Shown: piece after piece, positions 42,410 through 54,335 of the stretch
How positions within the stretch are numbered: the stretch's first letter is position 1
Layout: each line of letters begins with the position of its first letter
NCBI RefSeq assembly: GCF_905171775.1
Contig: NC_053496.1
Location: 185,603,759-185,667,758 of the forward strand
Direction: 5' to 3'
From: Rana temporaria
Taxonomy: Eukaryota > Chordata > Amphibia > Anura > Ranidae
DNA length: 64,000 nucleotides
Program-made: the position numbers and the translations under genes
Notes under the pieces: generated by a model
The model's database searches: none
What the model saw: only the letters and a program-made list of their open reading frames with translations
What the model was told of the DNA's origin: nothing

Positions 42410-43736
42410 GTTGGGTTCTCACTTCCCAGGAGGGTTCCAAAGCTTGAAGAGCTGCTACCTTAGGACTGTGTAGCTCTTCTTGAAGCCTCAGAGGTGTCAG
42501 GGCTGAGGACCTGGATGGATTATCCTAGAAGCTGGTTGCAGGACAGACCCACACAGGTCTGAAGAAGGTCTCACTCACTGGAGGATGCTGGAAGGTGGCA
42601 GCTGTCCTGGCGTCAGGAATCAGCAGTAGGGATGGCCAGTTCTGTGTGGTACACTTAGGAAACTGGGACCAGACTGTGTATGTTTTAAGTGAGGTTTATT
42701 TACAGTGAAATAAAATTCATCCAAACACCAGCAAACATAAATATATAAGTAAACCAAAAACTTGGTGACAGAATACCTGACTAATAATAAGCAAACAATG
42801 AACTATATACAATATTTACAAAATGGGGAACACCGAAAAGCAGGGGAAAACTGGAGGTGCAGGAAGCAGATGGGAAGGGGGATCAGGAACAAGGGAGAGG
42901 GGGTATAAGGCAGCAGGGTGCAGGGCACAGGGCAGAAGCAAGATCATGATCAATGGCACTGGAGAGGCAATAGTAGGGGAGGACCTAATACCCTCCCAGC
43001 AGCCAGCATGAGATGGAAACTGATTACTAGGTTTTGCTGTCTGCTGGTGGACACCAGAAATACAACCTTCCTCTCTGGAAAGCACAGTGCCACCAACAGG
43101 TGATCCAGGTCCTGACAAATGAGGATTTGTGAATAAATACCCTAAATTGATCCCTGTTAATGTGCAGTGTCATGGAAGCTGCATTGGTGCAAGGTAATCA
43201 GGTGCCAAACAAACTTAGTCTTATGCCACGTACACACGATCGTTTTTCGGGTTCCAAAAAAAATGAAGTTTTTAAGGGTCTAGAAAAAAAACGACGGGCC
43301 AGATTCTTAAAAGGCTTACGACGGCGCAATGCTATTTGCGCCGTCGTAAGTCCTAATCTGGCCCGGCGTATCTATGCGACTGATTCTTAGAATCAGTTAC
43401 GCATAGATATCCCTTAGGCTGCATTGCCACTCCGCGACAAGATACGCCGCGTATACGTAGATAATTTGGAGCCGGTGTGAATGGACTGGTGCTTGTGGTG
43501 GTGGGCAGCCTCTCTACTATTAGGAAAGAGACAGTTGTTACCAGCGCCCCCCTAAAGACAGCAGGCGGCACTCTCCAAGCAAATGAAGCTGCCTGTACAA
43601 ACTGATAACTACTGAAATTATCACACTTGTCATGTAGTGTGATCTCCCTTTCTCTTTATCCATAATCAATATCTAGTTCCTCTCTTACCACAATACCTTT
43701 CTTTTGAAAATTCAGCTGAAGATCAGACTACACTGC
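42410..43736. other. Gene-free stretch with MITE scraps
   Basis: The first kilobase shows no recognised unit. From 43218 there is a Harbinger-like end (CCACGTACACACGATCG), and from 43297 a GATACGCCG-type MITE piece. The last 190 bp (AGCAAATGAAGCTGCCTGTA) is the flank that precedes every 43-bp array. Confidence 0.5.
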
Positions 43737-44685
43737 TAGAGGGACCCAACCGGCAGTGACACCCCCTCCTTCTCTCCTAGAGGAACCCAACCAGCAGTGA
43801 CACCCCCTCCTTCTCTCTCCTAGAGGGACCCAACCAGCAGTGACACCCCCTCCTTCTCTCTCCTAGAGGAACCCAACCAGCAGTGACACCCCCTCCTTCT
43901 CTCTTCTAGAGGAACCCAACCAGCCGTGACACCCCCTCCTTCTCTCTCCTAGAGGAACCCAACCAGCAGTGACACCCCCTCCTTCTCTCTCCTAGAGGGA
44001 CCCAACCAGCAGTGACACCCCCTCCTTCTGTCTCCTAGAGGAACCCAACCAGCAGTGACACCCCCTCCTTCTCTCTCCTAGAGGAACCCAACCAGCAGTG
44101 ACACCCCCTCTTTCTGTCTCCTAGAGGAACCCAACCGGCAGTGACACCCCCTCCTTCTCTCTCCTAGAGGAACCCAACCGGCAGTGACACCCCCTCCTTC
44201 TCTCTCCTAGTGGAACCCAACCAGCAGTGACACCCCCTCCTTCTGTCTCCTAGAGGAACCCAACCGGCAGTGACACCCCCTCCTTCTGTCTCCTAGAGGA
44301 ACCCAACCGGCAGTGACACCACCCCCTTCTCTCTCCTAGAGGAACCCAACCAGCAGTGACACCACCCCCTTCTCTCTCCTAGAGGAACCCAACCAGCAGT
44401 GACACCCCCTCCTTCTCTCTCCTAGAGGGACCCAACCAGCAGTGACACCCCTCCTTCTCTCTCCTAGAGGGACCCAACCAGCAGTGACACCCCCTCCTTC
44501 TCTCTCCTAGAGGGACCCAACCAGCAGTGACACCCCCTCCTTCTCTCTCCTAGAGGGACCCAACCAGCAGTGACACCCCCTCCTTCTCTCTCCTAGAGGG
44601 ACCCAACCAGCAGAGACACCCCCTCCTTCTGTCTCCTAGAGGAACCCAACCGGCAGTGACACCCCCTCCTTCTCTCTCATTGTAG
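43737..44685. repeat. 43-bp minisatellite 3' of gene D
   Basis: About 22 copies of the unit seen at 31339, with more GAGGAACCC and CCGGCAGTG variants. Confidence 0.95.
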
Positions 44686-44884
44686 AGTAGACCAGACAGA
44701 ACTTTGAAGTCTTTAGTGATCTCTGATTTACTTATAAAGTGTTTCTTCCATGATGGAGATCAGAGGAACGCTCAGCCACGTGTTTTCTGAGGTGTATATC
44801 AAGGTGAGCGTCTTCCCAGTGTGAGATCTCTGATGTACGGCAAAATATGATCCATAAAGAAGATATTTCCCCACGCTTAGGACA

Positions 44885-45774
44885 CTAATAAATCCTGAAG
44901 ATTGTGTGGGATCTCTGATGTTTGTTGAGATAAGACTTCTGTGAAAAACTTTTCCCGCACTCAGGGCAGGAATACGGCTTCTCGCCCGTGTGAGACAGCA
45001 GATGTGTTTTAAGATTGAACTTCCGTGAAAAGCGATTCCCGCACTGAAAACAGGAATACGGCTTCTCACCTGTGTGAGACATCTGATGCGTGTTAAGATG
45101 GTACTTCCGTGCAAAACATTTCCCGCACTCAGAACAGGGATACGGCTTCTCACCCGTGTGAGTTCTTTGATGTATTACAAGGTCTGAATTCCGTTGAAAA
45201 CATCTCCCGCACTCAGAACAAGTTGGTCTACCGCCCATGTGCAATCTCTGATGAGCGGATAGCTTATTCTTCTTTGAAAAACATTTCCCACACTCAGGGC
45301 AGGAATACTGGCTGTCCCCACTGTAAGATACTGGTTGTATAACAAGGTCTGATTTCTGTGGAAAAAATCTCCCACATTGAGAACAAGAATATGGCTTTTC
45401 ACCCGCGTGGAATCTCTGATCTCCGAAAAGGTTGGATGCCTGCGAAAAATATTTCCTGCATTCAGGGCAAGAATGAAGGTTCTCCCCCATGTGAGATCTC
45501 TGATGTACAGAAAGATCTAATTCTGAGCTAAAACTTTCCCCACATTCGGGGCAGGAAATGTTTTCCTCCCCCTGAATTCCGGCCCCACCCCTCACAGTAC
45601 GAGGGTGCTCAGAGTCAGAGGGATTCCATGGTCTATCCACACTGTGAAGTCCTCCATCCATAGTGGAGCTCATTGTCTTTTGTAATGCCCAGTCTTGGGT
45701 CATGTCCTCATCTTCCACTTTACAAACTCGAGATAACGTGAGATAATCCTTTGAGGGTTTCTCCATGGCTTGTC
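44885..45774 (-). CDS. Gene D terminal exon: eight fingers, two degenerate
   Basis: Fingers 1 and 4-8 are canonical, with contact residues SDV, KKA, RDI, RHT, RNT, QYK. Finger 2 has Asp for its first zinc His (NLFGDQRFH). Finger 3 has Gln and Tyr for both His (DLVIQPVSY). The linker before finger 5 is one residue short (HMGGRPTC). The frame ends HTIFRIY at what looks like the normal family stop. Confidence 0.88.
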
Positions 45775-47836
45775 CTGGAAAAATAGAAAAACATCATCAA
45801 TAGATATGAGAGGGTTAGTTCACTTCCATCAAGATTCCATCTGGATCAGGTAGATATGAGTGAGGAGATGTTCTCTGTGGAGGTCCCAACCAGCTGGGAC
45901 TCTTCCCCCCATCAAAGAACCTTTGGTCCTCCTCCCAGATCACTTCTACATTTACACAGCCTTGTCAGAAGAGCGGGAACCAATGGGGGCTGGGAGGGGC
46001 GTGCTCTTTACACAACCACAAGCCTAGGCACTGGGTCATGTGATCTCTGACAGATAAGAGGGTCAAAGTTCAGACTTGTAGACCCTTTACCATAGAACAA
46101 GTGACCATAGGCCTAGGCTTCTGGCGATATGCAGCACTTGAGGGAGCTTACAGCAGGATTTTCTGTTAAATAGATAAATGTTTCAGTTTTTTTATGTTAC
46201 TCCATATTTTTCCAACCCAGCAAAGTATCTATTGTAACAATCCTGATACAGGCAGATGAATCCAAGAATCTACATAAATAGTGGCTGCAGCAAAAAAAGA
46301 GGGATTTATCTGCGAGAAAAGACTGATATCACTCAGTTCCCACCCTACTCTGAACCAATCAGTGTGCAGAAACAGAGCAGAGATAAGAGAAGAATATATT
46401 ATGGGCTCATCAGATGATGGGGGATCTAGGTGGACCCTACGTGCTGCTCTCTGAATACATTATGGGTCACCTGTGCTGATCTGTGTAGGAGTGTCCTCCT
46501 CTATGAATGTCCTCGTCATTCCAGCCTCCTCCATAGATTGCTGATCATCCCTCACATACGTTTCTTCTACTTCAGCTTTAACTTTTACGTTCATCAGATC
46601 TTCACCCTAAACCAACAGAATGGCAGAAAATAACATCTGTGACATAGAAGTATTTATGATGTGAGATCACATAGAAAATATCATCTTGTAGAGTCCACAC
46701 ATCATCTCCACATGTCAGAGTGTTCAATCACTTTATGTTCCCGACCCTCAACTCCTCCTACCTGATGATGGTGGGGGATGGTGTGACCTTCCTGTGTGGA
46801 ATCCCGGGAATACAGAGGACGGGGACATCTCTCTGGTGGGTTCCCGGTATTAGGTGCTTCCATCATGATATCCTTATGAAGTTCTTTGTGTCCTTTAAAA
46901 AGTTCCTTCATCACTCCATACTCATTGTCCACCTCTTTATACTCTTCTTTAACAACAATATTATAATCCCTGAGGTTTCCACTCTGAATATAGAATAAAA
47001 ATGACATCAATGGTAACAATGCAGATAATGTACAGATCCTAATGATACTATCAGTGATTGTTCCTCATCTACCTGATGATGGTGGGGGATGGTGTGACCT
47101 TCCTGTGTGGAATCCTGGGAATACAGAGGACGGGGACATCTCTCTGGTGGGTTCCCATTACTGGATCCATCTGTAGGAAACACACACACTGACTGAATAC
47201 ATTGTTTCTATGTGTTTATCAGATAATGGGGATCTAGGTGGAGCCTCCGTACTGCTCTCTCCTTTACAATAAAGTCTCCTCTTACCCGGTGATGTGAGGG
47301 GCGGCTGATTGTCCATCATGACGTCCTTGTAGAGATCCTTGTGTCCTTCTAAATACTCCCACTCCTCCATGGAGAAATAGACAGTGACATCCTGACACCT
47401 TATAGGAACCTGACACACACAATGATACCGTCACCATCCAGACAGAACAGACATTATCTGTTACTGGATAATGTCCCAGAATTCCCGGCACCCCTCACCT
47501 CTCCTGTCAGCAGCTCCATCATCTTCTTGGTGACTTCTAGAATCTTCCTGATGTTGCGTCTTCTAGGAGTCGAGGAGAGAAGTGGAGGCACTGTGATGGT
47601 CGTATGATCACCTGACTTCACAGGGGGAATAACCTATTCAAGCAAAAACAGTAATAACATGTGATATTCCCAGAATCCTCCTCACCTCTCCGGTCAGGTC
47701 TGTGTTTTATTAATGGAGATAAGAGGGATGTCATGTGACCTCCCAGAATCCTCCTCACCTCTCCGGTCAGCAGGTATATGATCTCCAGGGTGAGGTTTAG
47801 TATCTTCTCAGTCATGTGACTCCGGTCCTCCTTCAT
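44885..47836 (-). CDS. Gene D: KRAB-type C2H2 zinc-finger protein, about 560 aa
   Basis: Exons are 47759-47836, 47499-47633, 47286-47409 (KRAB), 47073-47170, 46762-46983, 46471-46606 and 44885-45774, with consistent GT/AG and phases. The usual ATGAGGATG start is CTGAGGATG here, so translation should begin at MKEDRSHMTEKIL, two codons later. The second exon is diverged (VIPPVKSGDHTTITVPPLL). The region 44690-44884 keeps the ancestral tail finger and ENTWLSVPLI tail out of frame. Confidence 0.78.
46471..46983 (-). CDS. Gene D acidic exons
   Basis: Cassette 46762-46983 (74 codons) includes IVVKEEYKEVDNEYG. The 46471-46606 exon is diverged to LMNVKVKAEVEETYVRDD, so the usual MIMKTECD segment has become VKVKAE. 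Confidence 0.78.
47073..47409 (-). CDS. Gene D KRAB and Pro/Arg exons
   Basis: KRAB exon 47286-47409 encodes the same 41 residues as B, C and E. Exon 47073-47170 gives DGSSNGNPPERCPRPLYSQD. Donor and acceptor sites are intact. Confidence 0.83.
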
Positions 47837-47854
47837 CCTCAGTGGTAATGTGAT
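47499..47854 (-). CDS. Gene D first two coding exons with one extra 73-bp repeat
   Basis: Exon 47759-47854 ends IIYLLTGE. A single extra 73-bp unit lies at 47673-47745, the lowest count in the cluster. Exon 47499-47633 ends KKMMELLTGE. Confidence 0.75.
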
Positions 47855-48275
47855 CTATACAGGTTTCCTGTGGACCAATAATTGATACGAGATATAACTG
47901 GACTGTACAGGTTGTACAATATTAGGATGGGGATAATATGAGGGTTTATGTCTGAACAATCCCCATTGCACACAGAGACACATTCAATTTAGTATTTCCT
48001 ATGAATTTTGGGTCCCAAAGCCTCTTACCCTTCACCTTTATGGAAAAAAAACAAACAAAAAAACTTCTATTCTCGGCATAGCTCTAAAATGAAGAGAATG
48101 TTCCGGCCCTGTAATTGAGAAAATGTTCTGCCCCTGAAGGGGTTAATCTAGGTTTCTACACTATATATGTGTGTATTATCATCTGCTGGAGATAAAAGAC
48201 GTCATAGTGACTATGGAGGAAGAGGACGGACATGACGGGGTTACTGGGTGTAAATAGAAAATAAGATCTTATTAC

Positions 48276-48450
48276 CTCCTCTGCTGCCAGTTCCAGCAAT
48301 GTCTCCTCTCTACTTCCTCCCGACTAACCTCTCACCTGGAACTTCCTATTTATACCTGACATCACTTCCTGTCTTTCATAGAGATTTCCTGGAGAAGCAA
48401 GATCACCACCGTGTGAAGCTCAGAGAAACTACAACACCAAGAAACGTTTT
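48276..48450 (-). promoter_or_regulatory. Gene D 5' exon and promoter-like block
   Basis: A GTAATAAG donor flanks 48276. The upstream frame is cut by TAG after VRG. Only two ETS-like words remain, and the upstream flank is replaced by a MITE at 48480. Confidence 0.45.
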
Positions 48451-48479
48451 CATAGCATGCTTTTATCTGAAATTCCGAC

Positions 48480-48947
48480 CGTGTGTAGGCTCCATCGGAC
48501 ATTTGCTGTCGGAATTTCCAACAACAAAAATTTGAGAGCTGGTTCTCAAATTTTCAGACAACAAAATCCGTTCTAGTAAACTCTGATCGTGTGTGGACAA
48601 TTCTGACTCACAAAATTCCACGCATGCTCTGAATCAAGTACGAGCCGGAAGCGCTCGGTCTGGTAAAACTAGCGTTCGTAATGGAGATAGTACATTCACC
48701 AACGCTGTAACAGACAGAAAGGACGAGGCTGAAAAGCGCGAATCGTCTCTCACCAAACACGACTGGTATTGAACTTCCCTTCAATAGTGCCGTCGTACGT
48801 CTTGTACGTCACCGCGTTCTTTTCGTTCGGAATTTCCGACAACATTTGTGCGACCGTGTGTATGCAAGACAAGTTTGAGCCAACATCCGTCGGAAAAAAA
48901 TACACGCTTTTGTTGTCGGAATTTCCGATCGTCTGTACGCAGCATTA
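48480..48947. mobile_element. Harbinger-like MITE
   Basis: The right end TCCGATCGTCTGTACGCAGCA is followed by TTA, and the GTGCCGTCGTACGTCTTGTA arm is shared with 1820-1850 and 9810-9840. The left end is degraded. Confidence 0.65.
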
Positions 48948-49036
48948 AAAGTGCTCCCTAGATTTTAGGCCCCATTATGCAGCTAGGCTGCAAAAGACTT
49001 TAACATTTGTGGTATGCTCATATTCAGGATTAGTAG

Positions 49037-50874
49037 TAGGGTTGTCCCTTACTTTTACTCGCCGATACCGATTACCTATACTTTTTTTTAAATCTCATAT
49101 GACAGTGGCACATGTGTCAGTAGTTTTTTTTTTTACAATTTTTTTTTTTTTTTTTTACAATGCTTTCTTTTTTTTTAACCACTTACCCCCCGGACCATAT
49201 TGCTGCCCAAAGACCAGAGTACTTTTTGCGATTCGGGACTGCGTCGCTTTAACAGACAATTGCGCGGTCGTGCGACGTGGCTCCCAAACAAAATTGGCGT
49301 CCTTTTTTTCCCACAAATAGAGCTTTCTTTTGGTGGTATTTGATCACCTCTGCGGTTTTTATTTTTTGCGCTATAAACAAAAATAGAACGACAATTTTGA
49401 AAAAAATGAATATTTTTTACTTTTCCCCCAAAAATATATAAAAAAACATTTTTTTTCCTCAGTTTAGGCCGATACGTATTCTTCTACATATTTTTCGTAA
49501 AAAAAAATCGCAATAAGCGTTTATTGATTGGTTTGCGCAAAAGTTATAGCGTTTACAAAATAGGGGGTATTTTTATGGCATTTTTATTAATATTTTTTTT
49601 TACTAGTAATGGCGGCGATCAGCGATTTTTTTTCGGTATTGCGACATTATGGCGGACACTTCGGACATTTTTGACACATTTTTGGGACCATTGGCATTTT
49701 TATAGCGATCAGTGCTATAAAAATGCATTGGATTACTATAAAAATGCCACTGGCAGTGAAGGGGTTAACACTAGGGGGCGGGGAAGGGGTTAAGTATGCC
49801 TGGGTGTGTTCTTACTGTGGGGGGGGGGGGTGGCCTCACTAGGGGAAACACTGATCCTCGGTTCATACATTGTATGAACCGAAGATCAGCATTTCCCCTG
49901 CTGACAGGAACGAGAGCTGTGTGTTTACACACACAGCTCCCGTTCCCCGCTCTGTACCGAGCGATCGCGTGTGCCCGGCGGCGATCGCGCCCGCCGGGCA
50001 CACGCACGGGAGTCGGGGGCGAGCGGGGGGCGCGCGCGCCCCTAGTGGCGGCTAATAGACAGGACGTCATATTACGTGCTCTCGCCTAGGAGAGCCACCT
50101 TGTGGACGTATTTCGGCGGTGCGCGGTCGGCAAGTGGTTAAAGGGGGTGGGGGGGAATGGACAGTGTCAGTGTGTTTTATTTTTTTACAATTCATTTTTT
50201 TTTTATTTATTGCAATTCTTTTTTTTTCACCCCTGTTGGGGGGCTTTGGTGAGATATCAGGGGTCTTAACAGACCTCTGACATCTCCCCTCTGAGACAGA
50301 GAGCGGGACTAGGGACACATATTCCCCAGTCCCTTTCTCAGCAGCCTCAGCTGCAATGAAAATGAAAGGATAGAAGACAGCGGCTTCTCTTCATTCATAA
50401 ACTGAAACATCGTAAACACAGTTTACGATGTTTCAGTTATGTGAATGTACAGAGTCAGTGATGACTGACTCTGTACTTCGGAAAAGGTAGGAGCCGGATT
50501 TACCGGCTCCTACCGCCGCTCTCCATCCTGAAAGATCGAGGGGGACACGGCGGCAGCACGGAGGGAGGACATGGCAGCAGCACACGGCAGCAGCACGGAC
50601 GGGGGACATGGCAGCAGCACGGAGGGGGGACACGGTGGCAGCACGGAGGGGTGACATGGCAGCAGCATGGAGGGGGAACACGACGGCAGCATCGCCGAGG
50701 AGGGACAGGACAGTCAGCGGTGATCGGTGCTTGTAACTCCCCCACCTCACTGATCACCCTGACTGTCCTGGTATCGGTTGAAGCATCGGAGCATTTGCCC
50801 GAGTACAAGTACTCAGGCAAATGCTCGGTATAGGTCCCAATACCGATACTAGTATCGGTATCGGGACAACCCTA
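49037..50874. mobile_element. hAT-like element with nested TTAA MITE
   Basis: The ends TAGGGTTGTCCC and GGGACAACCCTA are perfect inverted repeats with an 8-bp duplication ATTAGTAG (49029-49036 and 50875-50882). The subterminal TACCGATACTAGTATCGGTA is a perfect palindrome. A 21-24-bp CAGCAGCACGGAGGGG repeat lies at about 50545-50690. Confidence 0.9.
49179..50137. mobile_element. piggyBac-like MITE (TTAA)
   Basis: Flanks are TTAA at 49175-49178 and 50138-50141. The ends CCACTTACCCCCCGG and CGGTCGGCAAGTGG are imperfect inverted repeats, similar in their first bases to the MITE at 11272. Non-coding. Confidence 0.75.
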
Positions 50875-51600
50875 ATTAGTAGAATGTGCTTTGAGGTGTA
50901 AGAATGCCCATGCTGTGTGAGATAAAACTTTTTAATTTTATTTTCTAAAAATGTGTGGCAAAAAAAGTGATTTTCAAAAGACTCACCATGTCTCAAAATA
51001 AATATCTTGGAGGGTCTACTTTGAAAACTAGGGTCATTTTGGGGGGGGGGGGGGGTTCTCCTGTCCTGACACTTCAGGGCCCCAAGAAATGTAAAAGGTA
51101 ATCAGGAAATCAGATGCATGATTTATGCATCTTGAAAACATGACGTTGCTCCTTGGATTTTGGGCCCCTCTATGGCATCTGGACAGCAAAAAATCTCACA
51201 CATGTGATAGCTCCATACTTGGGCGGAGTAGAAGAATGTGTTTTTGGGGTGTAATTCGAAGTATGCCTAGGCTGGATTTTATTTACTTTCTTCATTTTCC
51301 AAAAACATTGTGGCAAAAAATTACAACTTCAAAAAATTTCACCATGCCTCTTACTAAATACCTTGGACTGGCTGCTTTACAAAAAATGGTCATTTTGGGG
51401 GTGTTTCTACTGTCCTGGCATTTTAGGGTCTCAAGAAATTAAACACAACATCAGGTTCATAAATTTCACATATACATACCATTGTTTGTAGATTCTATAA
51501 CTTTCATACAGACTAAACAGAATACAATGTATCATGCTAATGAATATTTGTTACTGTAATTGAATTTATAGTAAATATGAAATGCTACATTTAAAAATGT
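50875..51600. repeat. Diverged tandem repeat of about 270 bp
   Basis: Blocks such as TTTTGGGCCCCTCTATGGCA, GGGTCATTTTGGGG and CACCATGCCTC recur at 48955-49030 and twice here, so the hAT element at 49037 landed in an older tandem repeat. No gene is seen. Confidence 0.5.
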
Positions 51601-51778
51601 CTTATTTTCCACTTTCCGACAGCAGGTGGCACTCTTCAAGCAAATGAAGCGCCTGTACAAGCTGATAACCACACTCCTTCTCTTCATCAATGAGCAATAT
51701 CTAGCTTCTCTCTCGCCATGATGTTTATGTGTGGAAGCTTCTGCAGTGCTGAAGGTCAGGGGAGATCAGACTACACTG

Positions 51779-52146
51779 CTAGAGGGACTCAACCAGCAGT
51801 GACACCCCCTCCTTCTCTCTCCTAGAGGGACCCAACCAGCAGTGACACCCCCTCCTTCTCTCTCCTAGAGGGACCCAACCGGCAGTGACACCCCCTCCTT
51901 CTCTCTCCTAGAGGAACCCATCCAGCAGTGACACTCCCTCCTTCTCTCTCCTAGAGGAACCCAACCAGCAGTGACACCCCCCTCCTACTCTCTCCTAGAG
52001 GGACCCAACCGGCAGTGACACCCCCTCCTTCTCTCTCCTAGAGGAACCCAACCAGCAGTGACACCCCCTTCTTCTCTCTCCTAGAGGAACCCAACCAGCA
52101 GTGACACCCCCTCCTTCTCTCTCCTAGAGGGACCCAACCAGCAGTG
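51779..52146. repeat. Orphan 43-bp minisatellite
   Basis: About eight copies with the standard left flank (from 51615) but no finger exon on its right. Instead it passes into an unrelated repeat beginning CCTATACTTACCTTCTCTGT. Confidence 0.9.
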
Positions 52147-52511
52147 ACACCTATACTTACCTTCTCTGTGCAATGGTATTACACAGAGTGGCCCCAAACT
52201 CCTCTTCTTGGATCCACTGCCGGAAGCTTCCAATGGGGGCACTCACGTGGGCTCCCTCCCAAACCTCCCTGTCTGCATCTTTTGGCCCCTGCTTCCTCAA
52301 TACTGGCTTTGATAGACAGCAGCAGGAGCCAATGAGACCAGGAAGTGAGGGGAGAGAAGAGCAGCATATGTGCACAGCTCTGGATCAAATGAGGGTTCAG
52401 GTAAGTGTAAGGGGGGTAACTGGGGGTACTACTGCTACCTAAACATTTTTTACGTTAATGCAAGTCATAAAATACTTGGGCTCTATAACCAATTTAATAT
52501 CTATACCAGAC
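52147..52511. other. Gene-free stretch
   Basis: GC-moderate sequence with incidental open frames and no recognised ends. Confidence 0.35.
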
Positions 52512-53168
52512 TGTAACGGAACCCCAAACGGGACAGGGGTTAACGCCGTTTACGATATTCCATTCCGAGCCCAAGACAGCTTATCGACACTCCACAATCC
52601 GGCGACACGACCCATACGGTTCCCCCCCCCCCCCCCCCCCCCCCGAAACGAGACACACAGCTCTGTTCTCTGGTTCAACAGAAATAGACAATATTTATTG
52701 AGAAGGCAGGCTCTTATATACACTAAAAAGAATACTTGCAGTAATCAAATGGACAATGACACACTCCACCCACAATATCATACAATGGTTACTAATGAGC
52801 CCCCCTCAATACACATCTTTTAGTAGACAGACATTCTGACTCCGAGATAATCTACATGAGCTAATTAACTACAGCTGACAAGTCAGACATCTGACCTCTA
52901 GACTGTGCTAACTCACAATACACATTTACCATCAATAGAAATTCACACAATACAGTGTCAATTAGCATTACACAATGAAAGGTTTTTCAGAAGCCATCCG
53001 AGCTTCATTTACATCACAGTAGCAGACTTAATTACCACAGCAAGCTTAATAGTACACATCAGCCAACACACAATATATATACAATATCTATACTGCATTA
53101 AATGTGACTAGCACAGACCATAGTGGGGTTCTCATTCACCCTGTGCCCCTAAAGTGACTCCCGTTACA
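52512..53168 (-). mobile_element. Solo LTR, 657 bp (family 2), reverse orientation
   Basis: It starts TGTAACGGAACCCC and ends CTCCCGTTACA, with a perfect 5-bp duplication CAGAC (52507-52511 and 53169-53173). It is homologous to 35098-35797 in the opposite orientation and holds a 20-plus C run. Confidence 0.85.
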
Positions 53169-53440
53169 CAGACCATCATCATAATTGTGATGAAGGTCTG
53201 CTACAGATGAAGCAAATGCCTTGCTGCCTTCTTGGCTTCAGATTTATCATCCAAACTTCAGAAATGTTCTCTGACCCTCACTAAAGCAAACCCAGGTATG
53301 TCCAGCTAAAGGGGTGTGACTGCAGCCCCATACACAACAAACTGCAATGTATTGTGTGTTCCGACACCCTTCTATCAGAACCCACATTTTGAGCTCCAGT
53401 AGCTCTTCTATTGGATCAAACTACACAGGTCAACATTCAC
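53169..53440. other. Unassigned gene-free stretch
   Basis: No repeat ends or domains recognised. Confidence 0.35.
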
Positions 53441-54335
53441 TCCCAACTTTCATCAATGAGCCTTCCCTCCCCTCCTCCATCAATAAGCCTTCCCTCCCCA
53501 CCTTCATCAATGAGCCTTCCCTCCCCACCTCCATCAATGAGCCTTCCCTTCCCACCTTCATCAATAAGCCTTCCCTCCCAGTCTCCATCAATGAGCCTTC
53601 CCTTCCCATCTCTATCAATGAGCCTCCTCTCCCCACCTCCATTAATGAGCCTTCCCTCCCCACCTCCATCAATGAATCTTCCCTCCCCACCTCCATCAAT
53701 AAGTCTTCCATTCCCACCTCTATCAATGAGCCTTCCCTCCACACCTCCATCAATGAGCCTTCCCTCCCCACCTCCATCAATGCGCCTTCCCTCCCCACCT
53801 CCATCAATGAATCTTCCCTCCCCACCTCCATCAATAAGTCTTCCATCCCCACCTCCATCAATGAGCCTACCTTTCCACCTCCATCAATAAGCCTTCCCTC
53901 CCCACCTCCATCAATGAGCCTTCTCTCCCCATCTTCATCAATAAGCCTTCCCTCCCCACCTCCTTCAATGAGCCTTCCCTTCCCACCTTCATCAATGCGC
54001 CTTCCCTCCCAGCCTCCATCAACGAGCCCTCCCTTCCCACCTCTATCAATGAGCCTCCTCTCCCCACCTCCACCAATGAGCCTTCCCTCCCCACCTCCAC
54101 CAATGAGCCTTCCCTCCCCACCTCCACCAATGAGCCTTCCCTCCCCACCTCCATCAATGAATCTTCCATCCCCACCTCCATCAATGAGCCTACCTTTCCG
54201 CCTCCATCAATGAGCCTTCCCTCTTCACCTCCATCAATGAGCCTCTCCTCCCCACCTCCATCAATAAGTTTCCCCCACGCCTTTATCAACGAGCCTTCCC
54301 TCCCCATCAATAAACCTTGGTTGCCCTCGACCCTG
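53441..54335. repeat. 27-bp minisatellite, about 33 copies
   Basis: The unit is CCTTCCCTCCCCACCTCCAT plus CAATGAG. Because 27 is divisible by three and the unit lacks stops, frames stay open for up to 288 codons (EPSLPTSIN repeats). No splice context, start context or homolog supports coding. Confidence 0.9.

Noticed and set aside
49796..50089. 97-aa GC-rich frame
   Set aside because: Inside a TTAA MITE; overlapping open frames on both strands reflect base composition.
53347..54213. 288-codon EPSLPTSIN protein gene
   Set aside because: Open only because the 27-bp unit is a multiple of three; antisense frames are equally open and nothing else supports a gene.
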